DNA of 64,000 bases. It comes from Megascapheus bottae. Its lineage: Eukaryota > Chordata > Mammalia > Rodentia > Geomyidae. Location: the NCBI GenBank assembly GCA_024803745.1, contig JANJXV010000024.1, forward strand, positions 20,531,927 through 20,595,926. The letters are read 5' to 3'. Below are positions 25,931 to 38,600 of the stretch, piece by piece. How positions within the stretch are numbered: position 1 is the first letter of the stretch; each line of letters opens with the position of its first letter. The translations under genes were made by a program, and so were the position numbers. The notes beneath the pieces are model-generated. The model saw nothing but the letters and a program-made list of their open reading frames with translations, was not told the origin of the DNA and made no database searches.

Positions 25931-28900
25931 TCATACTAATTGTTAGGCAGTGTCCCAACTATAAGAATCATTCATAAGCCGTAAGGTGGCAGCTACTCAG
26001 AAAGCTGATGTCTGAGAATTACTGTTCAGAGCCAGCCTGGGCAAACAGATCTGAAAAACTATCTCTAATAACCAGCAAATACTATAAATGGCCTGACCCC
26101 TGTAGCCCTAGCTATTCAGAAGACTATGAGCTGAGGATCAACGTTTGAAGCTAGCCCTGGTAAGAAACTCTGTGAGTCTCTTCATCTCCAGCTAAACACC
26201 AAAAAAAAAAAAAAAAAAAACCCAGAAGGGGTGCTGCAGTTCAAAAATGGTAGAGTGCTAGCCTTGGGCAAAAAGATGCTCAGGGACAGTGTGTGGAATC
26301 TGAGTTCAAGCCCCAGGAGCAACACACACACGCACAAAAGCTGGAAATGGAGGCATGATTCAAGAGGTAGAGTACCAGCCAGGAATGAAAAAAAAAAAAT
26401 TGAGAGCTGGAGATCCTGAATGCAAGTCAAGCCTTAGTCTTGCACGTGCGCATGCACACACACACACAGTGTTTTCAAATGCTTGGTTTTCCCCTGAACT
26501 GCAAAACTGGCTTCCCTCAACACTGCAGTGGTCCCAGGCTTAACACCAAGGCAACAGGGTCCCTTTTCTTTTTTTTTTTGGCCAGTCCTAAAGCTTGAAC
26601 TCAGGGCCTGAGCATTGGCCTTGGGCTTTCTCTACCACTTGAACCACAGCACCACTTCTGGCTTTTTTTTTTTCTATGTATCACATATGTAGGTCTTAGT
26701 GCATGCTAGGAAGCACTCTACCACTAGGACAAACTCCTGGCCCAACAGAGCTCCTTTAATTCACCAAAAGAGGCACAGAAAACTTCCCAAGAGCCAGGTG
26801 CCAGTGGCTTATACCTATAATCCAAGCTACTCAGGAAACAGATCTGAGGATCACAGTTTGAAGCCAGCCTGGGCAGCAAAATGTCCATAAGACTCTTACC
26901 TTCAATTGACCACCAGAAAACCAGAAGTGGAGCTATGGCTCAAAATGGTAGAGTAGCCTTGAGTGAAAGAGCTCAGGCACAGCACCCAGACCCTGAGTTT
27001 AAGCCCCATAACTAACAACAAAAAAAAAATTTCTTTTCCTAAGAGGGATCCCATTTCCTCGCCCCTTCCTCAATTTCCCTTGGCCCCAAGCAGTTAGACA
27101 CTTTGAAGGAAGAGACAGCTTCTTACCAATTTCCTCTGGTGACACTAGTAGTCCAAAGAAGATGACGATCCCACCAGCAAACTGCACAGACGCGGTCACC
27201 AGAAAGGCATACTGGAGGGACGAGGGGAGGTGGCTCTTACACATGTGGTCAGCACAGTACATTCAGTACGGGGTAAGGGGTAACAGGGAGGACAGAGAAG
27301 TGGCATTATGGCTCCAGGGGTAGGACAGTAGCCTTAAGCTGAAGAACTCAGGGACAACACCCAGGCCCAGAGTTCAAGCCCCACTACCCCCCCACACACA
27401 CACACACAAAATAACGAGAAAAAAGACTTGGGCTGGGAGTATGGACTAGGGGTAGAATGCTTGCCTAGCATGCACTAAGCCTTGGGTTCAATTCCTCGAT
27501 AGCACATACATAGAAAAAGCTGGAAGTGGTGCTTGTCATCCCAGCTATGTGAAGATGGTGTTCCAGGCCTGTTGTGCATAAATGTGGAGCCCTAGCAAAA
27601 AAGTAACTAATGCAAAAAAAAAAAGTGAGGCTCATGTGGCAGAGCACCTGCCTTGCTAGAACAAGACTTGTGAGTTCAGGCCAGGAGTTTGGCCTAGTTG
27701 GTAGAGTGATTGCCTATCATACATGAAGACCCAGGTTCAATTCCTTAGTACCACATGCATAGAAAAAAAAAAAAAAAAAGCCAGAAGTGGTGCTGTGGCT
27801 CAAGTGGTAGAGCTCTAACCTTGAGAAAGCACAAGCACAATGCTTGGGCCCAGAGTTCATGGCCCAGAACTGGCACCAAAAAAAAAAAAAATGGTGAGTT
27901 CAAAGTCCAATACAGCCCCAAGAAAGTCCCTTACCTTTTTTACTCAAGGCTAGCACTCTACCAGTTTAGTCACAACTCCACTTTCAACTTTCTACTGATT
28001 AAGTGGAGATCACAGATCTCTTTGTTCAGGCTGGCTTTGAACCATGATCCTCAGATCTCAGCCTACTGAGTAGATAGGATTACATGCATGATCATGTTTT
28101 CAGTCTTTGGCTGTGACAGTGTTGCAATATCCTTGTATATCCATCACTTTGTAGTACTAAGTACCTGCACCTCATGAAGTCCTGGCTGTAGAATGCTTGG
28201 TTGCAGTAGGTGTAACTTGGACAAACATTGCCAATGGAACCTAGACAAAGTCTGTACTCTACTAGGGGCAATGCCTATTGTTCTCAAGAAAGCAACAGAT
28301 TAACAACCTTTCACATGTAACCAACCTAACAAATATATAATGTAAATTTTCTTTGTTTCTTTTTTTTTTTTTTTTTACATTTTTTTTTTTTTTTTTTTTG
28401 CCAGTCCTGGGCTTGAGCTCAGGGCCTGAACACGGTCCTTGGACTTTATCAAGGCTAGAGCTCTACCACTTGAGCCTCAGCACCACTTCTGGCTTTTTTT
28501 CTATGTATGTGTATGAGGAATCGAACCCGGGTCTTCATGCATGCTAGGCAAGCACTTTAACCACTAGGCCAAACTCCCAGCCCCTCTTTGTTTCTTTTTA
28601 AGGTGCAATTGTAACCTAATTTTGCTATTGAAAATTATCTGAGCTCCACCAAACAAGAAATGCTCACCTCTTCTTGCCAGTATTCTAGGCACACAGAAAG
28701 GGCCTTAACATTCTTGGGGTAAAAAAATACACTGTGTGTGTAAAACAAAAGCAGGTTTATGTGTGTAAATCACTTTAGTTCCCTTCCCATGTCCAGTGTG
28801 TTCAGATGTTCTGTCTTTGTCAATGGTGGTCTCCTCACAAATTTCTGGGTGTCCTTTACATTGCAGGGAGATCACTCATTAATCATGAGTTGCAAATACT

Positions 28901-29594
28901 TTTTAAAATATTTTTAGATGTACAGAGATAATGTACAGAGGGTTGAAAATACTTTTAAATTGGTTGTAGGTCTTTGTATTCTTACTACAGTGGGTTGTTT
29001 TTTTGTCATGAGTCATTTTTATGTATTTGAATTTAGAGTTTTTCTACTCTTAATATAAGTATTAAGCCTGCTCCTATACAAGCATAGCTTTATGTCTTTT
29101 TTTCTGTTTTTTTTTTGCAGAGCTGAGGCCCAAACTTAGGGCCTTGTAAACACTCTTCCACTAAGCTAAATCCCCAATCCTATCTATGTTGTTTTAAATT
29201 TCTTCATTCTTTTTTCCCTTTGGTAGTACTGCCTTTGAACTCAGGGCCTCACATTTACTTGGCTTGCTTGCTCAGCTGCCACACTATCATTTAAGCCATA
29301 CCTCCAGTATAAATTACTTTATCATGTCAAACACTGGTGGCTCACACCTGTAATCCTAGCTTCTCAGAAGGCTGAGATCTGAGGATCACAGTTCAAAACT
29401 GGACAGGAAACCCCATAAGACTCTTATCTCCATAAACTACTCAGAAAAAGCCAGACATGGTGCTGTGGCTCCAGGGGTAGAACACTAGCCCTGAGCAAAA
29501 TACTGTCAGGGACAGGACCCAGGCCCGGAGTTAAGCCCCAGAAGCAAGGGGGGAAGGAAGGGGAAGGAGAATTACTTTATCATACAAACTACAC

Positions 29595-29631
<37 letters not shown>

Positions 29632-32600
29632 CTGGAAAGAAATACCCACCTCATATCCAAACTGCAGAACAGATGAGGCTAGGCATGCTCCCAAAATATT
29701 GCCCACTGAGGCACAGGCACTCCAGAGACCAAAAATGACACCCCGGCTAAGGACAGCAGTGGGAGACAGAGGTTGAGATCATCAAAAGAAACCGTATGTG
29801 CAATTCAACAATAAGAATAAAGCATTTAATTCAAAGCTTTAAAAACACACCAAAATGCTCTCAGGTGTCTTCTGAGACTGTGTGATATGGAAGTTCAATT
29901 TAGGGGTGGGAGAGAGCTCGCCTCACCAGCCAAGGCCCTGGCTTCACTGTAGGGCAAGTAGAAGGAAAAGGCTGAATTTATATTTTGTTCTATTTGATAC
30001 ATTTACTAATGCACAGGGTTGGGGGTTGGGAGCTTTTCTATGGTTAGCTCTTTCAACATTTTTCTACCTCACTAGGAAGAACTTTAGAAATGAACAGGAA
30101 GACCACACACTGAGAAACAGTCTGTGCGGAAGGCTGAGGTCTGCCACTTCCACTTGTGTAATTACACCCCAATCGCAAGCCAAGTGGAGGGCTCTCATCT
30201 GTGGGAAGCTGTGGTCTGGAAAAGACTGGGCCAAAAAGCACAATTATGGTGGAAGGTCTGGATGCTGTGCAGGTAGAAGCCACTGTCCCAAGTCTGGATT
30301 CATCTGAAAAGCCACGCCCCAAAGGACAAGAGTAGCAACACAACTCAAAGTATGGGCTTAGACTCTGTAGGGGCAGCCATGATCACGTCCCTTTCAGATA
30401 GCCTCTCAGATGCCTCTAGAATGCCCAATGCCACAAAAAAATAATAAAAACGCATAACGTGAGTCACAGAGAGCTGGGTGCCAGGGCTCAGGCCTCTAAT
30501 TACTCAGGAGGCTGAGATCTGAGGACTATGATTTGAAGCCAGCCTAGGAAGACAAATCTGAAATTTTCATCTCTAACAACCAAAAAGCTGAAAGTAGAGA
30601 TGTTCAAGTAGTACAGCACCAGTCCTCAGCAAAAAACTTAAGGGACAGCAGCTAGGCCCTCAGTTCAAGTCCCAGTATTGGCACAAAAATAAAATAATAA
30701 GTAAAATACTATAGCCACAGCCTGGTGGCATAATTAAGTATACCTGTCTAACAAGTATGAGACCCTGAATTCATATCCCAGTATTATATATATATATATA
30801 TGTTTATAAATATAGTAATATAGTCACATGCAATCATAACATGTATATATACTATATGAACATAAAGTATATGTATGTGCACATACACACATATACACAG
30901 GTGACAGGTAGGTGTGGGGCCACATGCCAGCAATCTCAAGAGGCCAACTTCAAACTTGAGGACAATTTAGCAAGATACTATCTCAGAAATAAAACAGTTT
31001 GGGGCCAGGAGATTAGCCTGGTGATAGAGTGCCTGCCTAGCATGCATGAAGACCTTGGTACCACATACATAGGAAAAAAGCCAGAAATGGTCTGTGGCTC
31101 AAGAGGTAGAGCTCTACCTTGGGAAAGCCCAAGGACAGTGCCCAGGCTCTGAGTTCAAGGCCCAGGGCTGGCAAAAAAAAAAAAAAAAAAAAAAAAAAGT
31201 TTTGTTTAAATGTTTAAATAAAACTAATAAAAACAGGTCTGGGACTATATGTAGCTCAGTGGTAGAACATTGCCTAGCCTGACTGAGGGCCTGTACACAA
31301 ATCACCAGTACTACAAAAAGAAAACCTAATAATAATAATAATAATAATATATTCCAAAAGGAAACTGAAGTATCCTAGGGGAATGTTTTACAACACAGTT
31401 CTGTAAATCCAGGGACGCCAGTGTGGGAAGGAAACAGAAATCACTAAACACACTGACATATAATCAAAGCGTTCCTAAGTGGTGCTTATTCTAACCACAG
31501 ACATTTTATAGGTAAACTTTCACATTGTTACAGATCGTTGAGGATCAAGGTAACCCCACTGTGGAAGTGGGTAAGCTGGAAAGCCGAGAAGCAGCCAGAG
31601 CACTGTTCAACGCCACAGCAGGGGACAAGGGCTGTGGCAAATACTGCCTGCCACGTAAAAGAGTAAATAGATAAAAAGACAGAGGACCACACAGCAGTGA
31701 CTATGCATCTGACAACATAGAAATATGGAGCCTGGAAAAATGCTAAAATCCAAACTAACAATGTTCCCTAAATGGGAATATCAATAACAACGATAAATCA
31801 CAAAGCAAGTCTGGCTGTCGATTTATGTCCAATGATAGGAATTCAGCACAATTTCCCAAGGACCAGGAGCAGGCACACAGCCTCGCCCTGCAGCTTCTGC
31901 CACACACCCAAAGTCAAACATAACCTAACAACTCTGGGGAGAAGAGAGGGGATCAATCTACGCTTGTTTCACCTGAATCTTATCAGAGCCACTGCCATGT
32001 GTCCCAGAATAAGTCATATGGCTAACTACGGCTCTGCTTCCTCATGTTTAATGTAAGACTAGACTACATCAGCAAGTCTGAGTGATCATGGGAAAGAAAG
32101 GCAAATCGTTTCTTTTTTTTTTTTTTTTGGGGGGGGGGTATCATGGGGCTTGAACTCTGGGCCTGGGTGCTGTCCCTGAGCTCTTCAGTTCAAGGTTACC
32201 ACCCTACCTCTGGAGCCACAGTCCCACTTTCCATTTTTCTAGTGATTAACAGGAGATGAGTCTCTTGGTCTTTAAGTGCCCTGGCTGGCTTTGAACCTTG
32301 ATCCTCAGATCTCAGCCTCCTGAGTAGCTAGGATTACAGGTGTGAGCCACCATGCCGGGCTAGGGAAGGCAAATCTTACAGAAAGAGACACAGGGGAATG
32401 GCAGATGGAACTGACATAGTCTCTAAAGGAAAGATGAATTTGAAAAGCACAAACTAAGCCAGACTGTGGTGGCTCAAGACTGTGATCCTAGCTATTCAGG
32501 AGGCTGAGATCAGAAGATTGCATTCAAAACTAGCCTAGGCAGAAAAGTCTATGAGATTTTTATCTCCAATTAACCAGTTAAAACCTAGAAGTAGAGCTGT

Positions 32601-35600
32601 GGCTCAGGTAGTAGAACGAGGCCACAGCTTAGAGATAGTACCTAGGACTTGAGTTCAAGCCCTAGTAATGGTAGGAAACAAAACAAAATAGAGACATACT
32701 ACCTTAGCTCACACCCCAAATGAAGAAGGCAGCAGTGTTAGGAATGTGCCTCACCGAGCTAGACCCTAGGATGACAGCATTCTAGTTCACTCTCATGGGA
32801 ACCTCAACTCCCACCTCAAATGTGACAGTCTACCTATAAGAAAAAGTTGCGTGCTAGTGGCTCACATCTATAATCTTACTCAGGAGGCTGAGGTCTGAGG
32901 ATTGAGGTTTGAAATCACCCAGGGCAGCAAAGTTTCTTGTCAGTTGTGGGACTTGAACTCAAGGCCTGGGAGCTGTCCCTGGGCTTTACCCCTCTGTGTG
33001 ACAGTGCTACTACTGGTTTTCTGGTAGTTAATTGGACAAAAGAGTCTCATAGACTTTCCTGCCCAGGCTGGCTTTGAATTGTGATCCTCAGATCTCAGCC
33101 TCCTCAGTAGCTAGGATCACAGGTGTGAGCCACAGGCACATGACTGTCAAAACTCATATATCACCAGTCAACCACCAAGTGGTTGACAGAGCACCAGCCT
33201 TGAGAAAAAACAAACAATACAAAACAAGAGATGGGAGTTGGGGGCATGGCTCAGGTGGTAAAGCACCACCCAATGGGTGAAAGCTTCAGACACCGAGTTC
33301 AAGTCCCAGTCCCAGGCAAAAATATAAAATAAAATGAAAAAACAAGGGATAGTACTCAGACTCTGAGTTCAGTATTGACACAAATAAAAGAGAAATAAAT
33401 CTAACTTAACATAAATTAATTAAAGGAAAGAAGTGGGCAGTATCTAAAGCATCATTACATGACAAGGCTGAGCAGTCCAACAAAACCTATAAGGATAGCA
33501 ATGGAAGAGGAGGAAGTGGCATACCCAGCTTTGCCAAACCAGTTGCCCATCACAGCTACCACACAGGGCCAGCCCGTGGACTGCAGCAGGCCGTTCACAA
33601 TCCACAGGCAGCAGTAGAACCATCTGTTGTAGAAGTGCAGCCATTCTGTGAGAGTGCCAAACAAAAACACCTTCGAAAGAAGGAAAGGAAAAAGGACACA
33701 TGATGTCCACACGCATGCTTCAGAACATAGCACTTCCTGCCAGACTACACTGGGGACACCAGACCCCTGCACCTTCGTCAGGAAGAGCCAACTATTAAAG
33801 CACCGGGTGCAGAATTGGTACAAGGAGACAGCCACCACCAACCAGAGAAGCAAAGATACCAAATGACTAAGTCATTATATTATCATCCTCCCAATTTGTA
33901 TCTTCAGTTCTAAGAAGTTGCCAGGCACTTGGGGCTCCTGTCTGTAATCCTAGCTACTCAGAAGGCTGAGATCTGAGGATCATGGCTTGAAGCTAGCCTG
34001 ATGGGGAAAGTGCATAAGACTTATATCCAATGAACCCAGAAAAAGGAGGAAGTAGAGCTATGGCACTAGAGGGTAGAGAATGAACCTTGAACAGAAAGTT
34101 CAGGGATAGTACTCAGGCCCTGAGTTCAAGCCCCAGGAATGACAACTCCAAAAAAAAAAAAAAAGGTAAGAAATTGAGATCTCATTTGTACCTAGTTCCA
34201 TGTGTCCCTTGGACATGATGAAGGAGGTACTCTAGAGGGCCAGAAGCACCACACAAATGCACTGTATACCTTCACCTAGGACAGAGCCAGGCTGCCTGAG
34301 TGAACCTGTCTAACTTGTCTTGTGCTCAATCATTTGGTATCTCTCATTAAGCACCTGTTATTTTCAGGCATTTTACTCAAGGGGATGTTTTATTTGCAAT
34401 CAAAGTCTATTTTTAGGCTGGGAGTTTAGCCTAGTGGTTAAAGTGCTTGCCTAGCATGCACGAAGACCCGGGTTCGATTCCTTGGTACCACATACATACA
34501 AAAAAGCCAGAAGTGGTGCTGAGGCTCAAGTGGTGGAGCTCTAGCCTTGAGAAAGTCCAAGGACAGTGCTCAAGCCCTGAGTCCAAGCACAGGACTGGCA
34601 AAAAAAAAAAGTCTATTTTTAAAGGCTGAGTGCTGGTGTCTCAGGCCTAACTACTCAAGAAACTGAGATCTGAGGAGCATGGTGCAAGGCCAGCCCAGGC
34701 AGGAAAGTCTGTGAGACTCTTATCTCCAATTAACCACCAGAAAACCAGAAATGGCACTGTAGGTCAACGTGGCAGAGCAGTAGCCTTGAGCAAAAGAGCT
34801 CAGGGACAGAGCCCAAGCCCTGAGTTTAAGCCCCATGACAAAAAAAAAAAGTCAGAATCCAGAGGCTGATGGCTCATAGCGATAGTCCTAGTACTCAGGA
34901 AGCTGAGAGCTGAAGATTATGGTTCAAAGTCACCCTGGGCAAGAAAGTCTGTGAGACTCTCATCTCTAGTTAACCAGCAAAAAGCCAGATATGAAGCTGT
35001 GGCTCTAACAGCAGAGCACTACCTTGAATGAAAAAAGCAAAGGGACAGTTCATGGGCCTGTGTTTAAACCCCTGTACCAGCACAAAATAAACCCTAAAGA
35101 GTATGCATACAGATTTTAAAAATAGTACTAAATGTACATAGGTGAATAGCATGGGGATAGTGTCTTAGACCCTAGGATTTCAAGGAAAAAAAAAGGGTTT
35201 TTCTTATTCAATTGGCAAACACTGAAAAAAAAAAAACCCACAATATATTAGGTACTAACTAAATTGTGGCTTGAATGAATCAACAAATGTCCATGAGTTG
35301 CTTTTAGGCAACGAAGATGAATCTAATACGGACAATGCTTTACATAATATCTAATGTGCTTAGTGTGGCTCCACATGCTCTACCTTCAGACACCCACACC
35401 CCACAGCAACCCCAGGGGCAGGAATACACAGGACCCACTTTCAATAAAGAGGCTGACACACTGGGAATCACTAGGCAGGGAACTCCAGAAGATGGACAGA
35501 AACGCAAGCCGCCCCGTCAAGGATCTTAACCACTAGACAACCCAGTCCTTAGGGAAAGCAAGACTGACACAGAACTAACCAGGCCGCACACGGCTGCAAA

Positions 35601-38600
35601 CAGCTGCAAAGAAACATAGACACAAGCTCAGAAGGGATTACTTCTGGGAGGGAGGTGCAGAAGGCAGGCTTCTGAGAGAGTTACGTAGCCAAGAGTTGAA
35701 GAAGATGCTGCATTAGACTACAGAGAGGTGAAAGGAGCCATTCAAGGTAGAAGGAACAGGAACAAGAATACCAAGGCAGAAATGGGTGAAAGGCAGAAAA
35801 TAGCTGGCTTAGCTAACACAAAGGGTGAAGCAAATAAAATTGGATAGGTAAGTGGGGCTGAGTTCCAAGCACACTAAACAATACTGTGTTTATTTAGACT
35901 ATTTATTCCAATCAAAGCCCTGATTGGATTCTTCCTTTGAAAAGATTAATGTAAGGCTGACAGCTGTGGCTTACATCTGTAATTTCTGCTACCCAGGAAG
36001 TAGAGATCCAGAGGATGGTGGTTTGAGGCCATATCAGAAAAAAAAAAAAAAATCAGCAAGAATCCATCTCAACATAAACTGAGTATGTGGTCCAAGCCAG
36101 GGCATCCTATCTCTAAATAAATAAATAAAGGCAAGCTGGGCATCAGTGGCTCATGCCTGTAATCCTAACTACCTAGGAGGCTGGGATCTGAGGATCCCAG
36201 CTTGAAACTAGCAGAGGCAGGAAAGTCCACAAGATTCTTATCTCTAGTATATTAACTAGCAAAAATCCAGAAAGAAGCAGAGCTGTGATTCAAGTGGTAA
36301 AGTGCCAGCCTTGAGTAAAAAGCTAGGAGACACAGGCCCTGAGTTCAACACCAGCATAAGCACACACACAAAAAGGACATAATTGGGGCCGGGAGTTTGG
36401 CCTAGTGGTTAAAGTGCTTGCCTAGCATGCACGAAGACCCGAGTTCGATTCCTTGGTACCACATACATAGACAAAAGCCGGAAATGGTGCTGGGGCTCAA
36501 GTGGTAGAGTGCTAGCCTTGAGAAAGTCCAAGGACAGTGCTCAGTCCCTGAGCTCAAGTCCAGGACTGGCAAAAAAAAAAAAAAAAAGGACCTAATTGGT
36601 TTGGAGATGTGACCCAAGTGGTATAGCACCATTTTTCAAAAACTACTCTTATAAACAATCTAAAGAAATTAATCTTACAAATAAAATACAAAAACTTACT
36701 TGAGTGAAAGCCACGTAAGGTATTAGGATACTGAAGAGAGAAACTTCATCACTCTTCTACATGAAGATGGATGTCATTATTCTACTTTACATTATGGGGG
36801 CATACCATTCCTGACCAAAATAGTAAGTGTTATGATTATGAAATCTTTCCAACTTACCACTAATGCAGAAGAGCACATGCCGAAAGATAGAACCCATCGT
36901 AAATTCAGCCGATCCCCAATGATGCCACTGATAAAAAGGCCCTAAAAATAAAGCACTTCATTTTACAGCTCTAAATAACAACATCATCTAAAGAAATAAC
37001 ATACACTGTAGAGCAAACAAGGCAAAGGGAACACTGAGGCAACGGACACCTAACTGCCCTATATCCTAGTACAGCTGGCTTTGAGCAGACGAGGCGGGCC
37101 TCTACACGCTATCTACAAACCATCCCAAAGCAACACTGCACTTCACGCAACTCTGGTTTTACTTGATTCCCTAAGTAAAAATAAATATGCACCCCAAAAT
37201 ATCTCATCTTCTGGAGAAGATGAACTCCTAAGCATTCCTAAAAAATTCCTTAGTCATATGCAGCTGAGTCAAGAAGAAGCGTCAGTGTCTACCATCTGCT
37301 CTCCTCCCACTGCTTGACAGGAACGGAATGGCTGTTTGGGAGATAGCGCACAGTACATGCCTAATAGGTGAGAGGTCCTGGGTTGGATCCTCAGCACTGT
37401 AAAAACAGGCTACTGTACTCTAGTATTCTAAAACTTACCACAGCATAAGAGAAGAGGAAAATAGTATCCAGAGTTCCGAGGAAAAGAGTGGCTTCCTCTG
37501 TACTGGGAAACAAATGGTTGGTGCTCCAGATCTGCAAGAACACAAGAACAGGGGCCGGGAGTTTCGCCTAGAGGTAGCGTGCGTGCCTAGCATGCACGAA
37601 GACCCGGGTTCAATTCCTCGGCACCACATACATAGAAAAAAAACCAGAAGTGGTGCTATGGCTCAAGTGGTAGAGCTCTAGCCTTGAGAAAGTCCAAGGA
37701 CAGTGCTCAGGCCCTGAGCTCAAGCCCAGGACTGGCAGAAAAAAAAAAAAAAGAACACAAGAACATGTCACTCCTGCAGGGATCTGTCCTGGCTTCATAG
37801 CTCCCAGTGCCTGTGAGCTATCTACACCTACCCGAGCTCTCAGAAACAAACACCAGCACTGGTTAAAAAAAAAAAAAAGCAAGCCAGATGGTGCGCTAAT
37901 CCTAGCTACTCAGGAGGTTGAGATCCGAGGATTAAGGTTGTCCCTGTGCCCTACAGCTCTAGGCTACCGTCCAACTCAAGAGCCAAGCCCCACTTCCCGT
38001 TTTCTTGGGGTAAATTAAAGATGAGTCTCAAGTCCTTTTGTGTCCAGGCCCAGGGGCAGGGCAGTAGCCATGAGCTGCACCCAGGTGGAGTTCAAGCCCC
38101 ATGACCCACCAAAAAAAAAAATCAGCAAACCAGTAACACGGTAAATAACCTGACAGCAGTATACCCAAGGTCTGAGGTCATATGTGCAAAAGATACACAC
38201 TTCAAGAGACCAGAACAATCAATATAGCTTTTACTATAAATGCATTTAGGGAATTTCTTTTTTGGGGGGTGCGCTAATCCTAGGGATTGAATTTGGAGCC
38301 TAGGTACTGTCCTTTAGCTTTCTCAAAGCCACAGCACCACTTTTTTTGTTTGTTTTGTTTTTTTGTTTGTAGGGCTTGAACTCTGGGCCTGGGCGCTGTC
38401 TCTGAGCTCTTTAGCTCAAGGCTACAGCCCTATCCCTTGAGACACAGTACCACTTCTGTTTTTCTTGTGGTTAACTGGAGATGAGTCTCACGGACTTTAG
38501 TGCCCAGGCTGGCTTTGAACTGAGACCCTCAGATCTCAGCCTCCTGAGTAGCTAGGATTCCAGATATGAGCCACCATGCCTGGCCAAAGCACCACTTTCT

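Noticed and set aside
33455..33862. 135-codon minus frame running through SLC37A3 exon 6
   Set aside because: Only 33525-33670 is exon. The flanks beyond the GT and AG borders do not match the family.
34414..34490. tRNA-Ala-like gene
   Set aside because: The head of an IDL-Geo SINE. It is one of dozens of copies, has lost acceptor-stem pairing and runs into Geo.
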